Shown: positions 1-8,507, numbered from the stretch's first letter. The stretch: DNA of 64,000 nucleotides from Proteobacteria bacterium UBA2363 (GCA_002344355.1 DDTN01000019.1:59736-123735), one strand, 5' to 3'. Notes: a model not told the origin generated them from the letters alone. Made by a program: numbers and translations.

Positions 1-272
1 ACCATGTACTTGAAGTACTCGACGTGGCCGCCCTGGTAGCTGGACAGGGCGATCGCGTCGGCGTCCTCCTGCAGGGCGGCCCGCACCACGTCCTCGACGC
101 TGCGGTTGTGGCCCAGGTGGATGACCTCGGCGCCCTGCGCCTGGATCAGCCGGCGCATGATGTTGATGGCGGCGTCGTGGCCGTCGAACAGGCTGGCGGC
201 GGTGACGAAACGCAGCGGCGTGCGCTCGGTCTGCGCCTGGCTGGCCGGCATCTGGCTGGCGGGTGTGCTCAT
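1..272 (-). CDS. icmF: Fused isobutyryl-CoA mutase / acyl-CoA mutase, N-terminal part (runs off the window)
   Basis: Only the first 90 codons are in the window. After a polar leader of about 18 residues they form the start of a cobalamin-binding Rossmann domain, with D30-G-H32 (the B12 lower-ligand motif region) and the stretches INIMRRLI, VIHLGHNRSVEDVV and SSYQGGHVEYFKYM. This N-terminal placement of the B12 domain is typical of IcmF, in which the B12 domain, a MeaB-like GTPase chaperone and the mutase domain are fused. The enzyme isomerises isobutyryl-CoA to n-butyryl-CoA, or related acyl-CoAs, in the cytosol. The ATG at 272 is preceded by AGGGGA at ordinary spacing. The identity rests on this first domain; the GTPase and mutase domains cannot be seen, so a stand-alone B12 subunit is a weaker alternative. 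Confidence 0.78.
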   Translation of the reverse strand, partial: MSTPASQMPASQAQTERTPLRFVTAASLFDGHDAAINIMRRLIQAQGAEVIHLGHNRSVEDVVRAALQEDADAIALSSYQGGHVEYFKYM

Positions 273-409
273 GCGGTCGTTTCCCCTGCGGGGCGATGGC
301 GGTGCGGGATCGCCCGATTGTAGCCGGTGGGCCGGCAAACCGAGGGTCGCGGCGGGAATGGCCCGGTGGCCAGGTTGCGGCCTGGCAGTTGGCCAGGGCG
401 CACCGTTCG

Positions 410-2545
410 TCAGCCCTCGAAATCCCCCCGCATCAGTACCTCCGCCAGGTCCACGCGAATCATGGCCGGAAATCCAGGCGTACCCACGAGCAGGTCGACG
501 CTTCCATCACCCGTCGAACCGGCGACCATGCGCTCCGTGACGGTGCTGAGACGGGCTCCCGAGCGAGAAGTCAGTGGATAACGGAAATAGCCCCCAGCAG
601 CCCGCTTCAGGCCGAAGATCCGATCCATGTCGCTGTATACGAGCAGGCCGTTGGTCGGATCCAGTTGTCGAACGGCGTCCACCGAATGCGGAAGGGTCAC
701 TGAACCGACCAGGATGCGGGTGAAGCAGTCGTAGAGCCGGAGCAACTCCGAGCCGATCAATCCGAGCCGGCAGGCGTGTCCTTCATGGATGAGAGCCGCC
801 GACTTCAAGGTCCAGCCGTTCGGTTGCATCACCCATTGCTGCTGCTTGCTGATGGCGTCGAAGATGTGCATGGTCATCTGACTGGTGACGATCACCTCCA
901 TGGCGGGATCGGTATCGAACTGACCGATCACCAGGGACCGCTCGTGAACGATGCCGGGCATCGCCAGGGAGATCCAGAGCGTGTGCCCGTCCAGGCCCGA
1001 CAGGGCAACCACGCGGTTCCCTCCCCAGACATCGTCCACCAGCAGGGCGACGTCCGCTACCCCATCCCCATCAAAATCCGTGCTGGACAGGGCGACTGGC
1101 GTGAAGCCCGCCAGGTCGGTCTGGGCGTCGAACCGCCTCTCCCAGTTCATTTCAAGGGTCGCGCCGTCCAGCACTGCGACCTCCAAAGGACCGGCAACCA
1201 CGATTTCCTCGCCTGGCAACCCGTTCAGCTCGGCAAGGGTCATGTGCGCCGCCGCGTAAGACAGCGGGAGCGCAGCGGAAGGTTGCGACTCCTCGTTCTC
1301 GAACACCACGACACTGGCAGTCTCGGCCGCGGGGTGACTTGCGGCGTTGCGCGCCAGAAGCACGATCTCCCGTTCCCCGTCGCCATCCACGTCGCCTGCC
1401 GCGACGATGTTGAAGGGGCCGGCTTGCAGCGACCTGCGGTACTGCACTTCGCCATGCGGAAAGGTCTTGCTTTCCACGCCCAGGGCGCCGGTACCGAACG
1501 GAGGTGACGAGCCATGAGTGAGCAGCAGGTGCGAACCGGGACTTGTCCGGCCGAACCCGGCAGCGGTGCTGTTGGGGAAAGCCGAAGGCCAGGCGCCGAT
1601 CTGCTGACCACTGCGCATGTCGAAGGCCCGGAACGAGGTGGTCTGGAAGTAGGGCGCCATGACGAGGTCGTCCACGCCATCGCCGTTGACGTCATGGACC
1701 GATCCCGACCCGTGCGCACCCGGCAGGGTGGAAACGGTGAACTCTGTCAGCCGCTCAAGGGGTCGTCCCCTGAACACCTGTACGGACGTTCCGCGCGTTG
1801 CGAAGGTCGGCACGTCCGCCTTCTCGTGAAAGCGACCCGAGTGAAACTCCCGGCCAAAGCCTTGTGGATGACTCCATTCAAGAGATCCAGTAGCCCCGTC
1901 GAGCACCAGCCCGGGCAGGCTGCCGACGACGACAATCTCCAGGGCTGCATCATCGTCCAGTTGCAGGGCGGAGAGCGAGCCGCCAGGGGTCTGCGGCATG
2001 GGGTAAGACCATTCCATTTCCCCCGTCGAGTAATCGAAAACCCTGACTGCGGCCGGAGACGCGTCGGTGTCGAAATCGACAAGCTCCTCATCGCCATCAC
2101 CGTCGATGTCGGCCAGTAGCCAGGGCCGGACCCTGAACCCGAACGTCTTCTCCGCGACCACCCGCAACGGCACTCCGCTCAGTTCGGTCAACCTCGTCGT
2201 GTCCAAGATGGCATGCCGGGAAGTGGTCAGGAGTCGGCCTGGCGCACCCGCGCTCACGGGTACGGCCACGAATGGTGCAAAGGAAGCTGATGTGACGTGG
2301 ACATCCACCAGTGCCAGGCCGTCTCCGGTCTGACCCAGCACCCCGATCAGTCCCTGATGGGAGGGGCTGCGAAGCACGATCTCGTCGGTGCCGTCTCCAT
2401 CAAGGTCCAGATGGACCGGCGGGCGTTCCTGATCCATCTGGAACTGCGGCAGATAGCGCCAGATCCAGTCGGCTGAGTTCGCTGTTGTCGCGACGCCTGC
2501 AAGGGTCAGCAACGCGCACCGGAGCAACCATGTTCCTAGAGCCAT
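410..2545 (-). CDS. Secreted FG-GAP/VCBS repeat protein
   Basis: A 711-residue exported protein. Residues 1-24 form a signal peptide (hydrophobic stretch, then TTANSA). The rest is a series of FG-GAP/VCBS-type blades recognisable from calcium-binding loops: DLDGDGTDE, DIDGDGDEE, DVNGDGVDD, DVDGDGERE and DFDGDGVAD, plus degenerate versions such as DTDPAMEV. Such proteins fold as integrin-like beta-propellers and bind Ca2+ outside the cytoplasm; the substrate or partner is unknown. The last residues are EVLMRGDFEG, which resemble the C-terminal motif of two other exported proteins in this window. Base composition looks less GC-rich than the flanks. It is a single transcription unit, divergent from the glycine-zipper gene. 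Confidence 0.85.
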   Translation of the reverse strand: MALGTWLLRCALLTLAGVATTANSADWIWRYLPQFQMDQERPPVHLDLDGDGTDEIVLRSPSHQGLIGVLGQTGDGLALVDVHVTSASFAPFVAVPVSAGAPGRLLTTSRHAILDTTRLTELSGVPLRVVAEKTFGFRVRPWLLADIDGDGDEELVDFDTDASPAAVRVFDYSTGEMEWSYPMPQTPGGSLSALQLDDDAALEIVVVGSLPGLVLDGATGSLEWSHPQGFGREFHSGRFHEKADVPTFATRGTSVQVFRGRPLERLTEFTVSTLPGAHGSGSVHDVNGDGVDDLVMAPYFQTTSFRAFDMRSGQQIGAWPSAFPNSTAAGFGRTSPGSHLLLTHGSSPPFGTGALGVESKTFPHGEVQYRRSLQAGPFNIVAAGDVDGDGEREIVLLARNAASHPAAETASVVVFENEESQPSAALPLSYAAAHMTLAELNGLPGEEIVVAGPLEVAVLDGATLEMNWERRFDAQTDLAGFTPVALSSTDFDGDGVADVALLVDDVWGGNRVVALSGLDGHTLWISLAMPGIVHERSLVIGQFDTDPAMEVIVTSQMTMHIFDAISKQQQWVMQPNGWTLKSAALIHEGHACRLGLIGSELLRLYDCFTRILVGSVTLPHSVDAVRQLDPTNGLLVYSDMDRIFGLKRAAGGYFRYPLTSRSGARLSTVTERMVAGSTGDGSVDLLVGTPGFPAMIRVDLAEVLMRGDFEG

Positions 2546-2870
2546 GAAGTCCTACCCAACCTTCCCATATCGATCCGAATGTCCGCACAAACCTTGGCCG
2601 CGGCTTCACCGGAGAATCAGGCCAACTTGTCCCAGGGACGCAATGATTTCGGAATTCTACCTTGGCATTGATAGACACGCATTGCCTGACGATTCGCCCC
2701 CCCCCTTGTTGCGAGGCCTGCGGGTCAACGGCGGGAGTCCGCGCAGCGACACGAAGCACAAGATGAACACCAGCATGGTCGCCGCGCACTTCTCCACGCG
2801 CCGTTCAGCGGGCCGTTGCTGCAATGGGAGTCGCTTCAGGACCCCGAGCCCGTCACATGGAGATCACGCC
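2546..2870. other. Divergent intergenic region without a gene
   Basis: This 325-bp spacer separates the starts of the FG-GAP gene (minus strand) and the glycine-zipper gene (plus strand), so it should hold both promoters. It is AT-richer than the rest of the segment around 2640-2690. I see no convincing coding potential and no clear operator; an in-frame ATG upstream of 2871 exists but lacks a ribosome binding site. Confidence 0.5.
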
Positions 2871-3560
2871 ATGAAAACCCCCATCGCAGCAGCCCTTGCC
2901 ACCGTCCTGGTCGCCGGCGGCGCCGTCGCCGCCTGGCAGGTCACGCGCGGCGAGCACGCCGAGGTCATCGACGTGCAGCCGGTCACGCAGACGGTGGACG
3001 TGGTGGCGCGGGTGGTGGCCAGCGAACCGGTCACCCGCACGGTCACCGGCACCCGCGAGGTGTGCGAGGACGTCGAGGTGGTCTACCAGTCGCCCGCGCC
3101 ACGCGATCCCGACCGCATCGCCGGCACCGTGGCCGGGGCGGTGATCGGCGGCGTGCTGGGCAACCAGGTCGGCAGCGGCAGCGGCCGGCGCGTGGCCACC
3201 GCCGCCGGCGCGGTGGGCGGCGCCTTCGCGGGGCGCGAGGTCCAGGAGCGCCAGCAGGCACGCAACCAGCGCAGCGAGGTGCGCACCGAGCGCAGCTGCC
3301 GAACCGAATCTGCGCCGCGCGAGCAGGTGGTCGGCTACGACGTGCAGTACGAACTGGACGGCGTGATCGCCACGATGCGCACCGAGCGCGAGCCCGGCGA
3401 CACCCTGGTGATGGGCCAGCGCGACGAGGTGATCGGCTACGACGTCACCTGGCGCCACGACGGCCGAACCGGCTCGGCGCGCCTGGCCAGCGACCCCGGC
3501 CGGCGCCTGCCGGTCCGCGACGGCGTGGTGATGGTGCCGGCGCCGCCTGCTGGCGGCTGA
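2871..3560 (+). CDS. Glycine-zipper 2TM domain protein, exported
   Basis: A 229-residue protein with an N-terminal signal anchor or signal peptide (MKTPIAAALATVLVAGGAVA). A glycine zipper lies at about residues 84-121 (GTVAGAVIGGVLGN, then AAGAVGGAFAG), followed by a charged Arg/Gln-rich stretch and two copies of a short motif ending in VGYDVQYEL / IGYDVTWRH. This is the layout of the Rickettsia 17-kDa surface-antigen-like (glycine zipper 2TM) proteins of the proteobacterial envelope, whose biochemical role is poorly defined. I chose the ATG at 2871 because GGAG lies 9 nt upstream and the signal sequence starts there; the longer upstream reading frame has no such signal. Palindromic repeats follow its stop codon directly. 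Confidence 0.8.
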   Translation: MKTPIAAALATVLVAGGAVAAWQVTRGEHAEVIDVQPVTQTVDVVARVVASEPVTRTVTGTREVCEDVEVVYQSPAPRDPDRIAGTVAGAVIGGVLGNQVGSGSGRRVATAAGAVGGAFAGREVQERQQARNQRSEVRTERSCRTESAPREQVVGYDVQYELDGVIATMRTEREPGDTLVMGQRDEVIGYDVTWRHDGRTGSARLASDPGRRLPVRDGVVMVPAPPAGG

Positions 3561-3566
3561 GGATCC

Positions 3567-3714
3567 GGGGTCAGAGTGCCTTTTCCTCCCGAACCGCCGC
3601 AGAGGGGTCAGAGTGCCTTTTCCCTCCGAAGGCTCGGGAAGGGCGAACAGGTCGCCGGGAAAAGGCACTCTGACCCCGGTCTCGGTTCCGGCGGGGAAAA
3701 GGCACTCTGACCCC
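3567..3714. repeat. REP/MITE-like palindromic repeat cluster 1
   Basis: Four copies of the arm GGGGTCAGAGTGCCTTTTCC are present: direct at 3567-3586 and 3604-3623, inverted at 3658-3677 and 3695-3714. The inner pair (3604-3677) encloses a conserved asymmetric core of about 35 bp and is a complete unit. The outer copies are extra termini. The cluster fills the space between the glycine-zipper gene and the next coding sequence. Confidence 0.9.
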
Positions 3715-3806
3715 TCTGCGGCCGGCATGGCGTGATCCTGGCGCGGTTTGCGTCCTGGGGTGGGGCGGCAGGTCCGCCGCCTCGTCAACGTCAGGAGAAC
3801 CGCAGC

Positions 3807-4826
3807 ATGTCGTTCCGTCCGTTCCTCGTCCTGTGCGCCCTCGTCCTGATAGGCACGGGTGACCCCGCCCGGGCCCAGTCCTGCGGCGATACCCTCACCC
3901 ACTCGATCACCCTGACCGCCGACCTGCACTGCAGCAGCGGCTGGCTGGCCTTCGAGGTGGGCGCGCCGGCCATCACCATCCGTCTGAACGGCCACACCCT
4001 GTCCGGCACGTCCGACCTGCAGGGCATCCGCGTGCTGGGCCAGCACAAGGTGCGCATCCTGGGCCCGGGCCGGATCAGCGGCTTCTGGGCCGGAGTCAAC
4101 ACCATGGACGCCGCCCGCCTGGTGGTGCAGGGCGTCGAGTTCGCCGACCTGGGCGCCGGCGTCATCCTCAACCGCAGCAGCGAATCGAAGATCGTCGGGA
4201 ACGGCTTCTTCCGCATCACCGGCGAGGCGATCAGCGTCATCGATCCCACCGTCGGCACCTCCCTGCCGTCCGGCGGCAACCTGGTCTCGGGCAACGTGAT
4301 CGGCAAGGTCGACACCGGCATCACCCTGTGCGGCGCCGCCGCCGGCGGCAACCTGGTAGAGCACAACACCATCAACGCCGCCTATGCGCGCGGCATCCAT
4401 GTCGTCGACCACAGCGGCGGCAACTACATCAGTGCGAACCGCCTGCACAACACCGGCGCCGGCATCGTGGTCGAGGCCTCCACCGGCAACACGGTGATCG
4501 ACAACGAGGTGGCCCAGGGCAGCGCCGGCATCGGCATCAGCGCCACCCTGCAGGGCCGCTGCCAGCAGGACCCGGCGCAGACGCACGACAGCATCGGCCA
4601 CAAGGTCTACGACAACCGACTGCGCGACGTGTTCACCGGCATCCACGTCGGCAACGATCCCTACCTGGGCAAGGCGATCGGCTCGGTGTTCGCCGGCACG
4701 GTGGTCGAGAACGCGACCTATGGCGTGCTGCTGGACGTCAACAGCGTGTCCAACCATGTCTTCGGCAGCACCTGGATCGGCGTCGCGACGCCGGTGCTGG
4801 ACCTGGGGTACGACAACCACTGGTGA
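3807..4826 (+). CDS. Secreted right-handed parallel beta-helix protein (NosD/pectate-lyase-like fold)
   Basis: A 339-residue protein starting at the ATG with AGGAGA 8-9 nt upstream. Residues 1-24 are a signal peptide ending PARAQ. The mature part has the repeating pattern of PbH1 coils: short beta-strands with Asn-rich turns such as NLVSGNVIGKV, NLVEHNTINAAYARGIHV, NYISANRLHNTGAGIVV and NTVIDNEVAQGSAGIGI. Proteins of this fold bind or cleave polysaccharides, or are structural surface proteins; I see no catalytic signature that would name a substrate. Four cysteines (near residues 26, 36 and two later) suggest disulphides. The gene stands alone between two palindromic-repeat clusters. Confidence 0.8.
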   Translation: MSFRPFLVLCALVLIGTGDPARAQSCGDTLTHSITLTADLHCSSGWLAFEVGAPAITIRLNGHTLSGTSDLQGIRVLGQHKVRILGPGRISGFWAGVNTMDAARLVVQGVEFADLGAGVILNRSSESKIVGNGFFRITGEAISVIDPTVGTSLPSGGNLVSGNVIGKVDTGITLCGAAAGGNLVEHNTINAAYARGIHVVDHSGGNYISANRLHNTGAGIVVEASTGNTVIDNEVAQGSAGIGISATLQGRCQQDPAQTHDSIGHKVYDNRLRDVFTGIHVGNDPYLGKAIGSVFAGTVVENATYGVLLDVNSVSNHVFGSTWIGVATPVLDLGYDNHW

Positions 4827-4852
4827 TGCCGGCAGGCGGGCGCCCGGAAACC

Positions 4853-4990
4853 GGGGTCAGAGTGCCTTTTCCCGGCGCCCTCTTCGCCCTTGCCTGAGCT
4901 TTCGGGCGGAAACCGGGGTCAGAGTGCCTTTTCCCCGCGCCCTCTTCGCCATTCCCTGAGCCTTCGGGGGGGAAAAGGCACTCTGACCCC
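4853..4990. repeat. REP/MITE-like palindromic repeat cluster 2
   Basis: Arms GGGGTCAGAGTGCCTTTTCC lie at 4853-4872 and 4915-4934 (direct) and 4971-4990 (inverted). The unit 4915-4990 is complete and in the opposite orientation to the units of clusters 1 and 3, judged by its core. The copy at 4853 has a left arm and a full core, but its right arm is replaced by the start of the next copy, so it is a truncated or nested unit. Confidence 0.9.
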
Positions 4991-5201
4991 TTGGCGGCTG
5001 TGATCGCGCGCACGTTGTAAACGGGCACCGGCGCCGCCTGTCAAGCGGCGGATCGTGAACAATGGTGACCATCCCGGGCAACTGCGAACGGCGTCACCGA
5101 CGCCGCTGCGGCGCTGCCCTGCAATGGCGCCACAACAGGCCGGCGCAACGACGCCGGGCCGACGCTCAAGTGGTCACCACCCGCCCGGAGTCCGCCATGC
5201 C
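4991..5201. other. Spacer upstream of the diguanylate cyclase gene
   Basis: Together with repeat cluster 2, this makes a 375-bp stretch without a convincing gene. An upstream in-frame ATG at 5055 would add 49 low-complexity residues to the following protein, but it has no ribosome binding site. No other feature is recognised. Confidence 0.45.
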
Positions 5202-6386
5202 ATGGCAGGCCGATACGCTCCACCCGCCCATCGCCGCCCGTCGATGCACCCTGCCCCGCGGCGCCCGGAGCCGGCGGTGAAGGCGCCGCGTGCGCGCCTG
5301 CCGGACCTGCAGCCCCGTCTGCTTGCGCGCCTGCGCCTGCGCCTGGCCGAGGACTTCCGCCTGGCCGTGCTGCTGCTGTGCGGCGTGTGCACCATCGCCG
5401 GCATCCTGCCGTTCCTGCTGACCCGCGCCTGGCGCGGCGAATGGCTGGTGGTGGCGCTGGATGTCCTGGTCATCGTCGCCATCGCCAGCGCCAACATCCA
5501 TGCCTGGCGCAGCGGCCGCACCCGCGGACCGGGCGCCTTCCTGGTCCTGGTCAACAACCTCGGCGCGTTCATGCTGACCCTGATGGCGGGCATGACCGGC
5601 GTGCTGTGGACCTTCCCGGTGCTGCTGATGAACTACTTCCTGGTCGATCGGCTGCCGGCACTGGCGACCAGCCTGGCGCTGGTGGTGCTGGTCGCCGCGC
5701 AACCCGGGCTGTTCGCCGAACCGATGCAGGCCGCCAGCTTCGCGGTCACCGCCGGCCTGGTCAGCCTGTACGCCTTCATCTTCGCCCACCGCGCGGCCCG
5801 CCAGCACGGCCGCCTGGAAGGCCTGGCGCGGCGCGACCCGATGACCGGTGCCGGCAACCGCCGGCAGATGGAGGCCGACCTCGCCGACGCCGCGGCGCGC
5901 TTCGATCCGGCACGTCCGGGCATGGCGGTCGCCCTGCTCGACCTCGACCATTTCAAGGCCATCAACGACACCTACGGCCACGATGCCGGCGACCGCGTCA
6001 TCGTCAACTTCGCCGCCCGCGTGCGCGAGTGCGTGCGCGGCCGCGACCGCCTGTACCGGTTCGGCGGCGAGGAGTTCGTGCTGCTGCTGGAGGAGGTCGA
6101 TGCCGCCGGCGCCTTCGCCGCCCTGGAGAAGGTCCGCCGGCATGTCGGCCTGACCCTGCACGCCCCCGGCGGCGCGGTGACGGTGTCGATCGGCGCCGCC
6201 CTGCTGCGCCAGGACGAGCCCTGGCAGCCCTGGCTGGCGCGCGCCGATGCCGCGCTGTACGCCGCCAAGCGCGGCGGCCGCAACAAGGTGGTGCTGGCCG
6301 GCGCCATGGAGCCGCCCTCGGGCGCCGCCTTTGCCGCCGCCGCCAACGAACCGGCCGCCGACCCGCGCCTGCGACTGGTGACCTGA
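5202..6386 (+). CDS. Membrane-anchored diguanylate cyclase (GGDEF)
   Basis: The protein has a basic N-terminus, six predicted transmembrane segments (for example LAVLLLCGVCTIAGILPFLL, VVALDVLVIVAIASANI, SFAVTAGLVSLYAFIF) and a C-terminal GGDEF domain of about 160 residues. The active-site loop is GGEEF, with the inhibitory I-site RGRD five residues before it, and DLDHFKAINDTYGHDAGD binds metal and nucleotide. It should make cyclic di-GMP from two GTP at the inner membrane, with feedback inhibition by its product. Start choice is uncertain: 5202 has CGGAG 11 nt upstream (394 residues); the ATG at 5244 (380 residues) is the alternative. The C-terminal tail beyond the domain is Ala-rich. Confidence 0.88.
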   Translation: MAGRYAPPAHRRPSMHPAPRRPEPAVKAPRARLPDLQPRLLARLRLRLAEDFRLAVLLLCGVCTIAGILPFLLTRAWRGEWLVVALDVLVIVAIASANIHAWRSGRTRGPGAFLVLVNNLGAFMLTLMAGMTGVLWTFPVLLMNYFLVDRLPALATSLALVVLVAAQPGLFAEPMQAASFAVTAGLVSLYAFIFAHRAARQHGRLEGLARRDPMTGAGNRRQMEADLADAAARFDPARPGMAVALLDLDHFKAINDTYGHDAGDRVIVNFAARVRECVRGRDRLYRFGGEEFVLLLEEVDAAGAFAALEKVRRHVGLTLHAPGGAVTVSIGAALLRQDEPWQPWLARADAALYAAKRGGRNKVVLAGAMEPPSGAAFAAAANEPAADPRLRLVT

Positions 6387-6393
6387 GCAAAGA

Positions 6394-6468
6394 GGGGTCA
6401 GAGTGCCTTTTCCCGCCAAAGGCTCAGGGAAGTACGAAGAGATCGCCGGGAAAAGGCACTCTGACCCC
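6394..6468. repeat. REP/MITE-like palindromic repeat, single complete 75-bp unit
   Basis: The direct arm at 6394-6413 and inverted arm at 6449-6468 enclose the same core as clusters 1 and 2. The unit fills the gap between two convergent genes exactly: it starts 7 bp after the diguanylate cyclase stop and ends one base before the stop codon of the cytochrome gene. In RNA it would form a long hairpin, so it may act as a bidirectional terminator or 3'-end stabiliser. Confidence 0.9.
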
Positions 6469-6975
6469 TCAGAACGGTGTGGCGTTGGCCCGCGGATCGA
6501 ACGGGTACCCGAAGATGCGGTCGGGGTCGGCGAGCGGGAAGGCGCCCTCGTTGATCCAGTCCATGATGATCGCCTGCTGGACGGCGCTCAGGTAGGGCGG
6601 GCCGTTGCGCGGCATGCGCAGCCCGAGGGCGCCGTCGAGGTTCTCGCAGTTGATCTTGCGGAACAGGAAGCTGGCGTCGATGTCGCCGGGCTCGACGCGA
6701 TCGCGCAGCGCCGCCGGATTGTCGGCCGGCACGTTGACCAGGTTGCCGTAGGAGGCACCCGGGTCGAGGGCGAGGTTGCCGAACGCGCCGCCGATGTGGC
6801 AGCCGTCGCAGCGCAGGTCGAAGATCGGCTGGACCTGGGTCTCGTAGTCGATGTTGTAGCCCAGCGGCACCGCCGAGAGGTCCTCGGGGGTACAGGCCAG
6901 CGCCGGCAGGCTGGTCGCGGCCAGCAGCAGAAGGCCCAGGCGCAGCGGGCGCAGGTCGGTTGTCGCGGTCTCCAT
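6469..6975 (-). CDS. Exported monohaem c-type cytochrome-like protein
   Basis: A 168-residue protein with an N-terminal signal sequence (LRLGLLLLAATSLPALA). One haem-attachment motif C-D-G-C-H lies at residues 56-60, just after QVQPIFDLR, the usual context of the planctomycete-type (PSCyt) cytochrome c domain. A candidate distal methionine lies in GLRMPRNGPP. The C-terminal part (AIIMDWINEGAF) fits the closing helix of such domains. It would be a periplasmic electron carrier or redox module; the partner is not identified, though a haemoglobin gene lies next upstream in the same direction. Its stop codon directly abuts a palindromic repeat. Confidence 0.75.
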   Translation of the reverse strand: METATTDLRPLRLGLLLLAATSLPALACTPEDLSAVPLGYNIDYETQVQPIFDLRCDGCHIGGAFGNLALDPGASYGNLVNVPADNPAALRDRVEPGDIDASFLFRKINCENLDGALGLRMPRNGPPYLSAVQQAIIMDWINEGAFPLADPDRIFGYPFDPRANATPF

Positions 6976-7137
6976 GGAACCTCCGGGGCCGCGCAGGCGA
7001 CGGCGCGGGTGGTCGGCACCGGCCGTCCTGGCCCCGGATCGTGCCTGCGACGATCCGCGTGCCTCGCCGGCACGGGGCGATCATGCCAGCAAACCGGCGA
7101 CCCGGCAGTCCGGCCGGGCCGGGCCGACCGGCGTCGC

Positions 7138-7593
7138 TCAGCGCTCGACGATCTCGCGGTGCATGGGCGCGAGCACGGCCAGCAGGCGGTTCTGCGAGCG
7201 GAACGGGATGCCGCGCCCGGCCATCGCTTCCTGCAGGACCTCGACCAGGGCGTTGAAGTCGGCACGGGTGATGCCCAGGCCGGCATGCGACTCGATCATG
7301 CTGCGCCCGCTGTAGGCGCAGCCGCCGCCGAGGATGGCGCAGAACTGCTCGACCAGGTGGCGCTTGACCAGCGCCTGGTCGCTGTCGACGAAGAACGGGC
7401 GCAGCCGCGGGTCGGCCAGCATCCGCGCCATGAAGTCGTCCATCAGCGCGACCAGGCCGGGCTCGCCGCCGAAGTCGTCGAACACGCCGCGCAATTCCGG
7501 ATGCGCCGGGGCGGGATCCATCTGGGCCCGCGCCGCGAACGGCGCCAGGCCGGCCAGGACCAGGGCGAGGAGGAGGCAGGTCGGGATGCGCAT
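7138..7593 (-). CDS. Exported group I truncated haemoglobin
   Basis: A 151-residue protein made of a signal peptide (MRIPTCLLLALVLAGLAPFAARAQ) and a truncated globin domain from about residue 35. The globin has the 2/2-fold landmarks FDDFGGEPGLVALMDDFMARM, RLRPFFVDSD, and the proximal histidine H103 in MIESHAGLGI. Group I truncated haemoglobins bind O2 or NO; here the signal peptide puts it in the periplasm, which is less usual. The start is the ATG at 7593; the longer frame upstream lies over the neighbouring gene in another frame and is not coding. It follows the DUF3034 gene by 23 bp, so the two probably form one operon. Confidence 0.85.
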   Translation of the reverse strand: MRIPTCLLLALVLAGLAPFAARAQMDPAPAHPELRGVFDDFGGEPGLVALMDDFMARMLADPRLRPFFVDSDQALVKRHLVEQFCAILGGGCAYSGRSMIESHAGLGITRADFNALVEVLQEAMAGRGIPFRSQNRLLAVLAPMHREIVER

Positions 7594-7616
7594 GGGGTCG
7601 TCGCTCGCGTCGGGTT

Positions 7617-8507
7617 TCAGAAGCCGACCTGCAGCGAGGCGTACAGGCCGCGCTGGTCGTCGGCGATGACGATGTTGCCCAGGTCGACGTAGGCCAGGGT
7701 CAGGGACAGGTGGCTGGACGGCGCCCAGGCGATGAAGGCGTCGAAGGCGTTGTCCTCGCGTGCGATACCGAGGTTGTCGGGTTTGCCGCGGTACTCGACG
7801 CCGACCGCCAGGTGGCGGTTCAGCAGCAGGGCCGCCGACCCTTCGAACTGCGGCCGGTAGCCGTCCCGGCGATCGCCACCGAAGCCGAGCAGCCCGAACT
7901 GGTTGGCCCGGGTGAAGCGCACGGTGCCGCTCAGCAGCAGGCTGCGGTCCAGGTAGAGCTTGGTCGCCGACACGTAGAAGTCGGTGTCGCGGTCGCGGCG
8001 GGCGCCGATCGCCGCCAGCAGGCCCGGCTGGTCGTTGCGCTTGCCCTGCAGGCCGATGGCGACCTGCGGCCACCAGCGATCCTGGTCGAGCACGGCGTCG
8101 CCGAACAGGCGCAGCTTCATCCCGAACACGTCCTGGCCGATCGTGAAGCCGCGACCCAGACCCAGCGCGGCACCGACGTCGCGGGTATCGAAGCGCTGCC
8201 GGGACAGGCTCAGTTCCAGGCGGTCGTGGAAGCCGATCAGGACGCCGGCGCTGTCCAGGCGGTAGTCGTCGAGCTCGACCCGGGTGTAGTAGGCGCTGGC
8301 GCCGATCTGGTCCCGGGTGCCCTGGCCGCCGATGATCGCCCACGGCGTCAGGCCGCCGCCGGCGGCGCCCTCGACCTGGCTGACGCCACCGGTCAGCAGC
8401 AGCTTGCCGCTGCTGCCGGCGCCGGACCGGGCCTGGGCCGCGAACGGCGCCAGGCTGGCGGCCAGCACCAGGCAGGCGCTGGCCAGCAGGGGGATGGGAC
8501 GGGTCAT
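7617..8507 (-). CDS. DUF3034 family exported beta-barrel-like protein
   Basis: A 296-residue protein with a signal peptide (to about residue 27, PFAAQA). The conserved opening of DUF3034 follows (GKLLLTGGVSQVEGAAGGGLTPW, given here as the leading block around residues 33-55), then alternating hydrophobic/polar strands, ending in a strand with terminal Phe (YASLQVGF). The terminal aromatic residue and strand pattern suggest an outer-membrane beta-barrel; the function of DUF3034 is unknown. I set the start at the ATG at 8507, which begins the signal peptide. It is first in a two-gene unit with the exported truncated haemoglobin, so a role linked to gaseous ligands or haem is an inference from context only. 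Confidence 0.78.
   Translation of the reverse strand: MTRPIPLLASACLVLAASLAPFAAQARSGAGSSGKLLLTGGVSQVEGAAGGGLTPWAIIGGQGTRDQIGASAYYTRVELDDYRLDSAGVLIGFHDRLELSLSRQRFDTRDVGAALGLGRGFTIGQDVFGMKLRLFGDAVLDQDRWWPQVAIGLQGKRNDQPGLLAAIGARRDRDTDFYVSATKLYLDRSLLLSGTVRFTRANQFGLLGFGGDRRDGYRPQFEGSAALLLNRHLAVGVEYRGKPDNLGIAREDNAFDAFIAWAPSSHLSLTLAYVDLGNIVIADDQRGLYASLQVGF

Noticed and set aside
2853..4820. A 655-codon open frame on the minus strand
   Set aside because: It runs antisense through the glycine-zipper gene, the palindromic repeats and the beta-helix gene, all of which have better coding evidence.
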